Positions 8,550 to 16,972 of a stretch of 64,000 nucleotides of DNA are shown piece by piece (within the stretch, counting starts at the first letter, position 1; each line of letters begins with the position of its first letter). The position numbers and the translations under genes are program-made. The notes under the pieces were generated by a model, which did not search any database, was not told the DNA's origin, and worked only from the letters and a program-made list of their open reading frames with translations. The DNA is from JAAYZQ01 sp034428935 (GTDB lineage Bacteria > Chloroflexota > Anaerolineae > JAAYZQ01). The stretch spans positions 25,558-89,557 of the forward strand of contig DAOUHB010000084.1 of assembly GCA_034428935.1 (NCBI GenBank), read 5' to 3'.

Positions 8550-8578
8550 TTGACAGGACTGTGCCTCTGTGCTATCCT
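8550..8578 (+). promoter_or_regulatory. Sigma70-type promoter for the cold-shock gene
   Basis: TTGACA (8550-8555), 17-bp spacer, TATCCT (8573-8578). The leader of about 73 nt is long enough for the structured 5' UTR usual for csp genes. Confidence 0.72.
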
Positions 8579-8657
8579 CTTGCCCGCATCTCAGAAGGGG
8601 GCCGTGAAGCCGGCTTCCGCGCATTACGAAGTTGATAAGGACAGAGGAGGTTGAGTG

Positions 8658-8930
8658 ATGGAAGACCATGTCGTCTCTGAGAGCAATGAAGGCTTTCCGA
8701 AGAACCACTACGCATACGGGACGGTCAAGTGGTTCAGCAGAATGAAGGGCTGGGGTTTTATTGAGCCCGACGGTGGCGATAGGGACGTCTTTGTTCACTA
8801 CGAGAACATCGTAGGCGAGGGGTTCAAGAACCTCGAAAAGGGCGAGCGCGTCCAATTCTACATCGAGAACACTCCCAAGGGGCCGAAGGCACTCGAGGTC
8901 GCCGCGACCGAGATGTCCGAGTCCGTCTAA
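8658..8930 (+). CDS. Cold-shock domain protein
   Basis: 90 residues starting at ATG 8658, 7 nt after GAGGAGG. After a 19-residue acidic N-terminal extension the cold-shock domain begins GTVKWFS; RNP1 appears as KGWGFI (residues 30-35) and RNP2 as VFVHY. Such proteins bind single-stranded RNA and DNA and act as RNA chaperones. The extension makes it longer than the 65-70 residues of classical Csp proteins. Single gene with its own promoter and terminator. Confidence 0.93.
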   Translation: MEDHVVSESNEGFPKNHYAYGTVKWFSRMKGWGFIEPDGGDRDVFVHYENIVGEGFKNLEKGERVQFYIENTPKGPKALEVAATEMSESV

Positions 8931-8948
8931 CCTGACCAGAAATTCCTC

Positions 8949-8979
8949 GCCCCGGGCCCCGTCCCGGGGCTTTTTTTTT
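8949..8979 (+). terminator. Rho-independent terminator of the cold-shock gene
   Basis: Perfect 8-bp stem GCCCCGGG / CCCGGGGC with a 6-nt loop, followed by nine T. Confidence 0.93.
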
Positions 8980-8996
8980 ATTCTCACTGCCCATCT

Positions 8997-9025
8997 TTGC
9001 CCCTGTCTCTGTTATGCAGTATAAT
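8997..9025 (+). promoter_or_regulatory. Promoter for the Cys/His-tailed membrane protein
   Basis: TTGCCC (8997-9002), 17-bp spacer, consensus TATAAT (9020-9025). Leader about 70 nt. Confidence 0.68.
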
Positions 9026-9103
9026 ACCTGCCACGCGGGCCCGCAGCGCCGTTTCGGGAGCCGCCGGACACCCGGCCTGGCCGGGTAGAAAGCAGGTGCG
9101 CGT

Positions 9104-10900
9104 ATGAACAGAGCCGTGCGTATCACATTGCTCCTCCTCAGCCTCGCCTTGCTGGGCCTGGCCGCCCTGCCGGCCCACGCTGCCCCAACCCTGACGCAGG
9201 TCGAATCGCAGGTCACCATCCTGCAGGACGGCCGCTACCAGGTGCGCTACCGGCTCACCTTCGTCGACGATGCCAGCCGCCGCTCCATCAATACCATCGG
9301 CCCTTTCGATCCCGGCCATTCACAGATCGAAGCCATCCTGGAGCACGAGGGCGGCGAGAGCCCGGTGCGCCTGGTGCCCCTGGGCGACGAGAAGTACCGC
9401 GCCGAGTTCGACGTCGACACCCGGCCCGGTGGAACCTACACCCTGCAGGTACGCTACCTGGTGGAGCGCTACCTGGATACCACGGCCATCGACGGGGTGC
9501 CCTACCGCGTCGTCGCCTGGGCCCCGCCCCAGTGGTCTCTGCCCATCGAAGAACAGATTGTCACCTTTATCCTGCCCATCGAGCTTCCCGAGGACGTCAG
9601 CCAGCCCGAGCAGGTCACCCAGGAGCTGGTGGACCAGTCCGCGATTTTCGTCGAGCAGGACGTGGTGCAGAGCTTTGACCGGTGGGTCTACTATCCGACC
9701 CCCGACCAGGCCACGGGCCGAAACTGGCTTTCCATCTATGTCTCCGAAGGGACCCTGGCCGCCAACGAGGCCATGGTCGTCCGCGGCGTCTACCTGCCGG
9801 CACGCTATTTCAGCGCCACGTCCACCCCCGAGCCTTCACCCTTTGCGCCGCCGTCACAGGTGACCTCCGTGGTGCCGGGCGCTACCGCGCAGCCCGAAGG
9901 GGCCGAGGGCCGGTCGCCAACCGGCCTGCTGTTGGCCCTGGCCCTGGGCGGCGGCCTGCTCCTGGCCGGCGGCATCGTCGTGGGCGTCATGCGCTGGGTG
10001 GCGCCCAAGCCCGCCCCCGAGGGCTACGAGGCGCCCGAGATCGAGATCGAGACCTTTGAGCAGCCCGGCCTGGTGCCCGACCTGGAGGCCATTGAGGCCG
10101 CCCTCTACATCGGCGACACGGCCCGAGTGCTGACCCTCGTGGTTCTCGGCCTCGTCCAGCGCGGCGCGGTGACGGTCCTCAACAAGCGGCCGCTGCAGCT
10201 CGAGGTCAACGACGAGTCGCTGGCCACGGAGGATTACGAAAAAGCCCTGGTGGCCGGCATCGCCGACGACGGCACCCTGCCCCAGGACACCATCCAGCGC
10301 GTCATGCGCCTCATCTCGGCGCGGCTGCAGAAAAAGGTATGGAACGCCGACCCCGAAGAGACGCGCCGCGTTTACCGGCGGCGCGCCGACGACCTGTGGG
10401 ACGAATGGCAGCACATGCCGCCGGCCCGCCGCGTCGAGGTCGAGCACAACTATATTCCCTGGATCATCCTCTCCGACCACTATCGGCCCGAGCCAACGCC
10501 CCGCCCTGCCATGGGACCTGTCGCCGGGCCTGCCGCCGCGCAGCCCGGCCGCGATATCCTGGAGTCGGTTCGCGAGGCGCCCCTGGTCCGCGCCGCGGGC
10601 GACCTGGCGGGCATCGCCGAGGGAGCGGCCGGCAGCGTGGCCGGGGGACTCGAGGGCCTGGCGGTACGCACCGCCGGCGGCATCGAGCGCACCATCGCCG
10701 GCCTGGCGGGAGAGGTGGCCACCGCCTGCTACGACGCCTGCCACTCGGCGTGCCATAGCGCCTGCCACAGCGCCTGCGTGCACGACGCCTGCCACTCGGC
10801 CTGCGTCCATTCCAACTGCCACAGCGCCTGTCACAGCGCCTGCGACTGCCACTCGGCGTGCCACAGCGCCTGCCACAGCGCCTGCGTCAGCAGTTTCTAA
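9104..10900 (+). CDS. DUF2207-like membrane protein with Cys/His repeat tail
   Basis: 598 residues. A signal peptide ends near AHA-A (residue 27). An extracytoplasmic beta-rich domain follows, then a single TM near residues 275-298 (GLLLALALGGGLLLAGGIVVG), a predicted cytoplasmic winged or mixed region (LEAIEAALYIGDTARVLTL...) and a Gly/Ala-rich linker. The layout recalls DUF2207 proteins, whose function is unknown. From C542 to C594 the sequence is built of CHSA units broken by VHDA and VHSN, with 14 Cys and 11 His, so metal binding or post-translational modification is likely. Relatives often end in Cys/Gly-rich low-complexity tails (recalled, not checked). A radical SAM gene lies downstream on the same strand. 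Confidence 0.75.
   Translation: MNRAVRITLLLLSLALLGLAALPAHAAPTLTQVESQVTILQDGRYQVRYRLTFVDDASRRSINTIGPFDPGHSQIEAILEHEGGESPVRLVPLGDEKYRAEFDVDTRPGGTYTLQVRYLVERYLDTTAIDGVPYRVVAWAPPQWSLPIEEQIVTFILPIELPEDVSQPEQVTQELVDQSAIFVEQDVVQSFDRWVYYPTPDQATGRNWLSIYVSEGTLAANEAMVVRGVYLPARYFSATSTPEPSPFAPPSQVTSVVPGATAQPEGAEGRSPTGLLLALALGGGLLLAGGIVVGVMRWVAPKPAPEGYEAPEIEIETFEQPGLVPDLEAIEAALYIGDTARVLTLVVLGLVQRGAVTVLNKRPLQLEVNDESLATEDYEKALVAGIADDGTLPQDTIQRVMRLISARLQKKVWNADPEETRRVYRRRADDLWDEWQHMPPARRVEVEHNYIPWIILSDHYRPEPTPRPAMGPVAGPAAAQPGRDILESVREAPLVRAAGDLAGIAEGAAGSVAGGLEGLAVRTAGGIERTIAGLAGEVATACYDACHSACHSACHSACVHDACHSACVHSNCHSACHSACDCHSACHSACHSACVSSF
10727..10885 (+). repeat. CHSA-coding repeat tract
   Basis: In-frame degenerate 12-bp repeats (TGCCACAGCGCC and variants TGCCACTCGGCG) encode tetrapeptides C-H-S-A. 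Synonymous codons differ between copies, so the protein repeat seems kept by selection and not only by recent slippage. Confidence 0.85.
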
Positions 10901-11159
10901 CCGAAACGTAGGGGCAACCCTTGCGTTTGCCCGGCAACCGAAACGTAGGGGCAACCCTTGCGGTTGCCCGCCAACCAAAATGTAGGGGCAACCCTTGCGT
11001 TTGCCCGCCAACCAAAACGTAGGGGCAACCCTTGCGGTTGCCCGCCAACCGAAACGTAGGGGCAACCCTTGCGTTTGCCCGCCAACCGAAACGTAGGGGC
11101 AACCCTTGCGGTTGCCCGCCAACCGAAACGTAGGGGCAACCCTTGCGTTTGCCCGGCGA
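10901..11159 (+). repeat. Seven tandem 37-bp hairpin repeats
   Basis: Units begin at 10901, 10938, 10975, 11012, 11049, 11086 and 11123 with no spacers. Each contains GTAGGGGCAACCCTTGCG followed by TTTGCCC or GTTGCCC. The two types alternate strictly (T,G,T,G,T,G,T), so the real period is 74 bp. In the G type, GGGCAACC pairs with GGTTGCCC across a 5-nt loop; the T type has one mismatch. The block fills the whole gap between the Cys/His-tailed gene and the radical SAM gene. Confidence 0.92.
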
Positions 11160-11181
11160 CAAGAATTTGCGTGGAGGACCA

Positions 11182-12081
11182 ATGCAACTGACAGGACTGC
11201 ACTTGCTCTTGACCTATCAATGCAACTACGAGTGCGATCACTGCTTCGTCTGGGGCGGCCCGAGACAGGCGGGGACCATGACCCTGCGCGACGTGCGGCA
11301 CATTCTGCGCGAGGGACTGGACGTGGGCACCGTGACGGGCATCTATTTCGAGGGCGGCGAGCCGTTCCTCTACTATGGCGCCATGCTTGCCGGCATCCGC
11401 GAGGCGGCCGCTGCCGGCCTCAAGGTGGGCATTGTCACCAACGCCTACTGGGCCACCAGCGAGGAGGATGCCCTGGAGTGGCTGCGGCCCATGGCCGGCC
11501 TCGTCGGAGACCTCACCGTCAGCAGCGACCTGTACCACGCCGACGAGATGTTGAGCCGGCAGGCCCAGGCGGCTTCGGCCGCCGCCCGGCAGCTTGGCAT
11601 CCCGGCCAGTGTCCTGAGCGTCGCCTGCCCCGAGGCCCTGGACGTCGCCCGGGTTACGGGCCAGCTCCCGCCCGGCGAGTCGGGCGTCATGTACCGGGGG
11701 CGGGCGGCCAGCGTCCTCGCCCCGCGGGTTCCGGGGCAACCCTGGCAGCAGTTCCGCTCCTGCCCCCACGAAGACCTCCGCGAGCCGGGCCGGGTGCACG
11801 TCGATCCCCTGGGCAACCTGCACATCTGCCACGGCCTGGTCGTGGGGAACCTCTACAACCGCCCCCTGCGTGACATCTGCCGGGAATATGACCCCGAGAC
11901 GCACCCCATTGCCGGCCCGCTGCTGCGGTCGGGCCCGGCCGGCCTGGTGGAGGAGTACGGCCTGCCCCATGAAGAGGCCTATGCCGACGCCTGCCACCTC
12001 TGCGACCACGCCCGCCGGGCACTGCGGGGGCGCTTTCCCGATATCCTCGGGCCAGACCAGATGTACGGGCCTGAGGCCTGA
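11182..12081 (+). CDS. Radical SAM protein with SPASM-like C-terminus
   Basis: 299 residues from ATG 11182 behind GGAGG. The radical SAM CxxxCxxC triad is C14-x3-C18-x2-C21, followed by an EGGEP motif near residue 56 that binds SAM. The C-terminal third has a SPASM-like layout: SCPHED, then VDPLGNLHICHGLVVGNL, then ACHLCDHA, giving about five further cysteines for auxiliary Fe-S binding. Such enzymes often modify peptides, but no RiPP recognition domain is present. The neighbouring 53-residue CHSA tail is a candidate substrate (inference). Substrate otherwise unknown. Confidence 0.82.
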   Translation: MQLTGLHLLLTYQCNYECDHCFVWGGPRQAGTMTLRDVRHILREGLDVGTVTGIYFEGGEPFLYYGAMLAGIREAAAAGLKVGIVTNAYWATSEEDALEWLRPMAGLVGDLTVSSDLYHADEMLSRQAQAASAAARQLGIPASVLSVACPEALDVARVTGQLPPGESGVMYRGRAASVLAPRVPGQPWQQFRSCPHEDLREPGRVHVDPLGNLHICHGLVVGNLYNRPLRDICREYDPETHPIAGPLLRSGPAGLVEEYGLPHEEAYADACHLCDHARRALRGRFPDILGPDQMYGPEA

Positions 12082-12105
12082 GGGTGATTCTACGACCTGG
12101 ACAAA

Positions 12106-12162
12106 CTACAGCGAATTGGAGAGGGCGAGTTTAGAGCCCGTTCCTCCTCCAATTCGCTGTAG
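12106..12162. terminator. Long hairpin between convergent genes
   Basis: A perfect 16-bp inverted repeat CTACAGCGAATTGGAG (12106-12121) / CTCCAATTCGCTGTAG (12147-12162) with a 25-nt loop. It lies between the radical SAM stop (12081) and the stop of the leftward gene (12173). No T-run follows on either side, so a bidirectional transcription stop or mRNA-end barrier is likely but not proven. Confidence 0.6.
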
Positions 12163-12172
12163 CTTCCACCAG

Positions 12173-13861
12173 CTACGCCCCGTGATGGACGTCAAACGGC
12201 CAGGCCGTAAAGCCGCCGTCCAGGATCTCCACGTTGTCGTACCCCAGCCCGTTCAGCATGCAGATGGCCTCCCAGGCGCGAAGGCTGGTCTTGCAGTAGG
12301 CCACCACGCGCTTGTCGCGCGGGATCTCGCCGGCGCGGTTGCGGACCGCCCCCAGCGGGATCAGGGTGCTGCCGGGAATGCGGCCGCTCTGGTGCTCGTC
12401 GGGCGTCCGCACGTCCAGGATCATCAGGTCTTCGCCGGCATCGCAGGCTGCCTTCAACTGCGTGGACGTGACACCCTTCAGCAGGCCGTCGAGCTTGTTG
12501 CGAAGGATGTTGGCGCCGTGGATGAGCACGTCCATGGCCTCCGAGTAGGGCGGAGCGTAGGCCAGGTCAAGCTGGGCGACGTCGTCCACGGTCATGTGGG
12601 CCGTCATGGCCGTGATGGCCACGTCCACGCGCTTCATCACGTCGCCCAGGCCCACCCCCTCGATGCCGATGAGGCGCCGGTTGGCCTTCTCGGCGACGAG
12701 CTTCAGGATGATCGGTTGGTTGCCGGGAAAGTAATGCGGCTTGTCGGGCGCCGCCACCGTGGCCGTGACCACGGGAACGCCCAACTCGGCCGCCTGCTCG
12801 GCGCTTAGCCCCGCTCGGCCGACGTTCCAGTCAAAGATCTTGAGCGCCGTGGCCCCCAACACGCCCGGGAAGCGATCGACGTGACCCACGGCGTTGGAGC
12901 CGGCCACCCGGCCCTCCTTGTTGGCCACCGAGCCCAGGGGCAGGGCACACCACGTGCCGCGCATGTCGCACGACTTTTCGGCACAGTCGCCGGCGGCATA
13001 GATGTTCGGATCGCTCGTCTGCATGTACTCGTTGACGTGGATGCCCCCCGACGGCCCGATGAGCAGTCCCGCTTGCCGGGCCAGCTCCACGTTGGGCCGG
13101 ATGCCCACGCTCAACAGCACCAACTCGGCGTCAAAGGTACCCTTTGTCGTGACCACGCACCGGGCCATGCCATTCTCGTCGCCCTCGATACGCTCCACCC
13201 GGGCGGAAGTGGCCACCGTCACCCCCGCGTCTCGCATGCCCTTCTCCAGGAGGTAGGCCACGTCGGCGTCCAGCATGGGCAGAACGTGGGGCAGCATCTC
13301 GATGATGGTCACGGCCCCCTTGCACTCCACAACGGCCTCGGTCATCTCCATGCCAATGAGCCCGCCGCCGATGATGGCCACCTTGGGGCAGCAGTCGGTC
13401 TGGAGATATGCCCGAAACCGGTCTGCGTCTTCCACCTGCTTCAGCCGCCAGACGTTCTCCAGGTCCTTGCCGGGGATGGGCGGCTCCAGGGGGTCGGCGC
13501 CGGTGGCGATGATGAGCTTGTCGTAGGGCAGGCGGCTCACCTCCCCCGTGTCCACGCCCTGGACCTCGACCTCCCGGGCTGCCCGGTCGATGGCCGTCGC
13601 CAGCGTCCTGTTCAGCACCTTGATGTTCTTGACCTGCGCGAAAAACTGGGGATCGCGCATCACGCCGATGGGGGTCGCCATCAGCTGCCGCCGGTCCTCG
13701 ACGAGGCCAGAGATATAGTACGGCAGGCCGCAGCCCGCATAGGAAAGAAGCTCATCCTTCTCCACGATAGTGATCTCGGCGCTGGGATCGAGCCTCCGCG
13801 CCCGGGCAGCAGCCTTGGGTCCGGCCGCCACACCGCCAATGACAACGATCTTTTTGCTCAC
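12173..13861 (-). CDS. CoA-disulfide reductase-like flavoprotein fused to rhodanese
   Basis: 562 residues. Residues 1-450 are a FAD/NAD(P) disulfide oxidoreductase: dinucleotide motif IGGVAAG near 8-14, single redox Cys C44 in SYAGCGLPYY (as in CoA-disulfide reductase), second nucleotide motif VAIIGGGLIGMEM, and FAD-binding IYAAGDCAE. The C-terminal rhodanese domain has active-site C523 in YCKTSLRAW. CoADR-Rhd enzymes reduce CoA disulfides, persulfides or polysulfides with NAD(P)H. GTG 13861 follows AAAGGAG and overlaps the preceding stop as GTGA, so it is coupled to the FAD/Fe-S fusion upstream. A sulfur or redox role is likely; the exact substrate is open. Confidence 0.88.
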   Translation of the reverse strand: MSKKIVVIGGVAAGPKAAARARRLDPSAEITIVEKDELLSYAGCGLPYYISGLVEDRRQLMATPIGVMRDPQFFAQVKNIKVLNRTLATAIDRAAREVEVQGVDTGEVSRLPYDKLIIATGADPLEPPIPGKDLENVWRLKQVEDADRFRAYLQTDCCPKVAIIGGGLIGMEMTEAVVECKGAVTIIEMLPHVLPMLDADVAYLLEKGMRDAGVTVATSARVERIEGDENGMARCVVTTKGTFDAELVLLSVGIRPNVELARQAGLLIGPSGGIHVNEYMQTSDPNIYAAGDCAEKSCDMRGTWCALPLGSVANKEGRVAGSNAVGHVDRFPGVLGATALKIFDWNVGRAGLSAEQAAELGVPVVTATVAAPDKPHYFPGNQPIILKLVAEKANRRLIGIEGVGLGDVMKRVDVAITAMTAHMTVDDVAQLDLAYAPPYSEAMDVLIHGANILRNKLDGLLKGVTSTQLKAACDAGEDLMILDVRTPDEHQSGRIPGSTLIPLGAVRNRAGEIPRDKRVVAYCKTSLRAWEAICMLNGLGYDNVEILDGGFTAWPFDVHHGA

Positions 13862-16800
13862 TTTCCAGTCTCCTTTTGCTGCTGGTTTTTCAGGTACGCT
13901 TCCATGTACGGCATAAAGTGCGGGATGACCTCCGGCAGCATCTTGGGCATCAGGCTGTCCATGGCCGCAGGCATCAGGTCGGGCATCTGTTCCTCCATCT
14001 CGGCCGGCATGGGTATGCGCGCGCTCACCCCTTCCAGCATTGCCGGCATCACCTTGGGCATCATGCCGGGCAGCAGCCGGGGAAACAGGAACGGCATCAC
14101 CGGCTTCATCATGGCGATCATGCCATCGCGCACCGGTCCGGGCGCGGCCTTGACCATGTGCATCATCCCCCTGAACGGCTGGGGCATGGCCTCGATCATC
14201 TCGGGCAGCATGCTGGCCATGAACTCGGCCATGGCCTTGGGCTTCAGCAGGTTGATCATCCCCTCGAACACGCCCCACATGGCCAGGGCATAGGGCGTCG
14301 GGTCGGGATGCTCCAGGCCGGCCGCGTCGCATGCCAGGTGCGCCAGGTCGATGATGGGCATGTCGCTGCCCGTCTTGTCGGCCGTCACCCGGAGCTGTAC
14401 CTCGCAGCAGGGGCACGAGGCGATGAGGGCCTGTGCCCCCGTGGCCCTGGCCTCCTGGAGCCGCAGATCGCCGATGCGCGCGGCGGCCGGGGGATCGGCC
14501 ACCAGGCTCAGCACCGAGCCGCAGCAGTGCGCCTCCTGGCGGTTGTGCTCCATCTCGACCAGCTCGACGCCGGGGATGGCCTGGATCACCTGGCGCGGCG
14601 CCTCGTAGATCTTGCCGGCCCGGCCCATGTGGCACGAGTCGTGCCAGGTGACCTTCATGTCCAGGGAGTGGTCGAAGGCCATCTTGCCGGCGGCTATCTG
14701 GTCGGCCACCACTTCGCTCCAGTGCCTGGCCTCAAAGGAATAATCGATGCCCAGCTTCGCGGCCCACTCCGGGTAAAGGGTGTGCCACACCAGCCAGCAG
14801 GCCGGGCAGGAAGTGACCACGGTCTTGACGCGGCGAGCCTTCATCGCTTCGACGTTGTGGCGCAGGATCTCTTCCCACGCATCCCACAGGCCCGAGACGA
14901 GCATGGGGATGCCGCAGCAGGCCTCGTCGTGGCCCAGGTAGGTGAACTCGACCCCAGCCTTTGTCAGCAGGCAGGCCGTCGCCTGGGCGATGTCGTGCTC
15001 GACGAAAGAGGCCGTGCAGCCGGGGAAATAGGCCACCTCCGCCCGCTCGGGCAGCGCGCCCTGCTTGTCCTCGGGCATCCACCGGGGGCGGTCGACCCGA
15101 TAGGCCGCCCAGATGTTCAGCTCTTTGCGCAGCGAAGCGCGCATGATCTCAAAGGGCGGGAAGGTGAGCCGGCCCTCGTCGTGGATGAGCTGGCCGCGCA
15201 GCTTGAGCCAGCTCGGCTCGATGGGCAGGTCCAGGCAGCAGCGGACGTTGCACAGCTCGCACGTGGTGCAGGCCATGACCGCGTCGACCATCTTCTGATT
15301 CCACCGCGCCCGGCCGGCCATGAACTCGCGCAGGTAATACCACTTGCCCCTCGGCGTCTGGCTCTCCCAGCCCCGGCCGTAATACTGATCGCACTCGTCC
15401 ACGCAATAGCCGCACTGCGAGCAGGCATAGGCGTACCAGGCCACGTCGTCGGGGATGCTCCGCCGGCCCTGCCCTTCGATCCGCTCGCCGACGGGCGCCC
15501 CGGACGCATTGCCCAGGGTGCGGACCACCGGCTCCAGGGCGCCGGCCACGCCCATGAACGCCGACAACAGCGGCCGCCCGGCCAGGACCTTGCCGGGGTT
15601 GTAGAGGCCCTGCGGATCGACCCTGGTCTTGAACTCCTGGAGCCGGTCCACCCGGCCGGCACCCAGCACGTTTTTCGCCTCCCGGGCAAAGTAGAGGCCG
15701 GTGGAGTACGCCCGGCCGCCGTTCTCCCTGGCGATCTTGAGCACCGTCAGGGCCAGCCCAAAGGCAAAATTGAAGGTGAACCGGCGCTCGTCGTGCAAGA
15801 TAAAGCCCAGGATCGTCACCTCGCCATTGCCGCTGACCATGCCCTCCATGACCATCGGCAGGGCGATGCGCTCTTCGATGGCCGCCAGCGCCTTATCGAG
15901 CCGGTCCAGGGGGACAACCACCTCCGCCGGCGCCAGGCTGGGGCCCAGGCGCTTGACGTGCATCAGGTCAAAGCGCTCGTCCCATTCGTGCTGGGCCAAT
16001 TCCAGATCAACCATCTGCCCGCCCGCAGCCGTTACCAGGCCGGACAGGCGAGCCTCCACCTCCCCACGGCGCGACTCGGGGGCCACCACCACGGCCACGT
16101 AGGCCACCGGCACTTCCGGCCGGTGATCGTGCACCGGGTGCCCGTGCTCCAGGCGAGGGGGGAGCTGGTTCTTGAGCTCGGCCATGCGCGGGTTGATAAA
16201 GTTGATGGACCACAGGGGCAGCCCGGCGTGGCGGATGGCCCGCAGCGCCTCGCCCAGCGCCTGGGGGGTGTCAAAGCGGGCGCCCCACACCGCTTCGGCC
16301 TCCGCGCGCCGCACCGCCAGGGTGACCGAGACGATGAGCCCCGTGATCCCCTCTGCCTCGCTGACGAGGTCCAGTTCTTCGCCGGCAAAGTCGCGCACCT
16401 GGCCGTCGGGCAGCACCACCCGGCACGAGATCACGTTGTCGCGAAAGGCCCCATACTCGTAGGCGCCAAAGCCAACCCCTCCCTGCGCCAGCCAGCCGCC
16501 CACGGTGGACGACGGGGCGCTGGAGGGATAGGTGCGCAGCGCCAGGCCTTGCTTCTTCAGTGACTTCTCCAGCTTTTCCCACACGACACCCGGCTGAACC
16601 GTGACGGTCATGGCCTCGGGATCGATGGCCCCGATCTGGTTCATGTGCGCGAAATCGACCACCAACCCGCCGCGGACGGGCAGCACGCCGCCATAGCCCG
16701 ACGTGGACTTGCCCCGCGGCACCAACGGCACGCCGTGGGTCCGCGCCAGCGCCGCCAGGCGCACCACGTCTTGTTCCGAGCGCGGCTGGACGACGCCCGC

Positions 16801-16950
16801 CGGCCGAGTGTTCCCCACGAGGGGCTTGATGAGGCTCGGCAGCGAGCCGACGTCGTGACTGTAGAACATCCTCTCCACGGGGTCAAAGGTCACGCGTGGC
16901 CCGAAAACTTGAACGAGCTCGTCCTGGATCTGGGGCTTGAGCGTCTTCAT
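13858..16950 (-). CDS. GlcD-GlcF-like FAD/Fe-S oxidoreductase fusion with Met-rich tail
   Basis: 1030 residues, ATG 16950 behind GGAAGGAG. The N-terminal half is a PCMH-type FAD domain with FAD-oxidase C-domain, as in glycolate/D-lactate dehydrogenase GlcD (PRGKSTSGYGG; SSTVGGWLAQGGVGFGAYEYG). Two Fe-S ligand sets follow: C510-x2-C513-x2-C516-x3-C520, and C561-x2-C564-x2-C567-x3-CC. Two cysteine-rich CCG domains (FPGC...ACCGIP...SCPAC; WHDSCHMG...HCCG...SCPCC) resemble GlcF and heterodisulfide reductase HdrB. It probably oxidises a 2-hydroxy acid and passes electrons to a thiol/disulfide or quinone acceptor. Residues 907-1016 contain 25 Met and many Pro, an unusual tail. A PocR-type regulator gene lies 22 bp upstream. 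Confidence 0.87.
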   Translation of the reverse strand: MKTLKPQIQDELVQVFGPRVTFDPVERMFYSHDVGSLPSLIKPLVGNTRPAGVVQPRSEQDVVRLAALARTHGVPLVPRGKSTSGYGGVLPVRGGLVVDFAHMNQIGAIDPEAMTVTVQPGVVWEKLEKSLKKQGLALRTYPSSAPSSTVGGWLAQGGVGFGAYEYGAFRDNVISCRVVLPDGQVRDFAGEELDLVSEAEGITGLIVSVTLAVRRAEAEAVWGARFDTPQALGEALRAIRHAGLPLWSINFINPRMAELKNQLPPRLEHGHPVHDHRPEVPVAYVAVVVAPESRRGEVEARLSGLVTAAGGQMVDLELAQHEWDERFDLMHVKRLGPSLAPAEVVVPLDRLDKALAAIEERIALPMVMEGMVSGNGEVTILGFILHDERRFTFNFAFGLALTVLKIARENGGRAYSTGLYFAREAKNVLGAGRVDRLQEFKTRVDPQGLYNPGKVLAGRPLLSAFMGVAGALEPVVRTLGNASGAPVGERIEGQGRRSIPDDVAWYAYACSQCGYCVDECDQYYGRGWESQTPRGKWYYLREFMAGRARWNQKMVDAVMACTTCELCNVRCCLDLPIEPSWLKLRGQLIHDEGRLTFPPFEIMRASLRKELNIWAAYRVDRPRWMPEDKQGALPERAEVAYFPGCTASFVEHDIAQATACLLTKAGVEFTYLGHDEACCGIPMLVSGLWDAWEEILRHNVEAMKARRVKTVVTSCPACWLVWHTLYPEWAAKLGIDYSFEARHWSEVVADQIAAGKMAFDHSLDMKVTWHDSCHMGRAGKIYEAPRQVIQAIPGVELVEMEHNRQEAHCCGSVLSLVADPPAAARIGDLRLQEARATGAQALIASCPCCEVQLRVTADKTGSDMPIIDLAHLACDAAGLEHPDPTPYALAMWGVFEGMINLLKPKAMAEFMASMLPEMIEAMPQPFRGMMHMVKAAPGPVRDGMIAMMKPVMPFLFPRLLPGMMPKVMPAMLEGVSARIPMPAEMEEQMPDLMPAAMDSLMPKMLPEVIPHFMPYMEAYLKNQQQKETGK

Positions 16951-16972
16951 CGGCCTTTCTCCTTCCAACGTG

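Noticed and set aside
10901..11159. CRISPR array
   Set aside because: Units of 37 bp abut without spacers and alternate between two variants; no cas genes are in the window.
9854..11182. Long leftward open frame (442 codons) across the repeats
   Set aside because: It is antisense to the Cys/His-tailed gene and translates hairpin repeats; no ribosome site and no recognisable domain.
13862..14635. N-terminal extension of the CoADR-rhodanese (820 residues in all)
   Set aside because: The extension lies in another frame of the upstream oxidoreductase gene; GTG 13861 with AAAGGAG is the real start.
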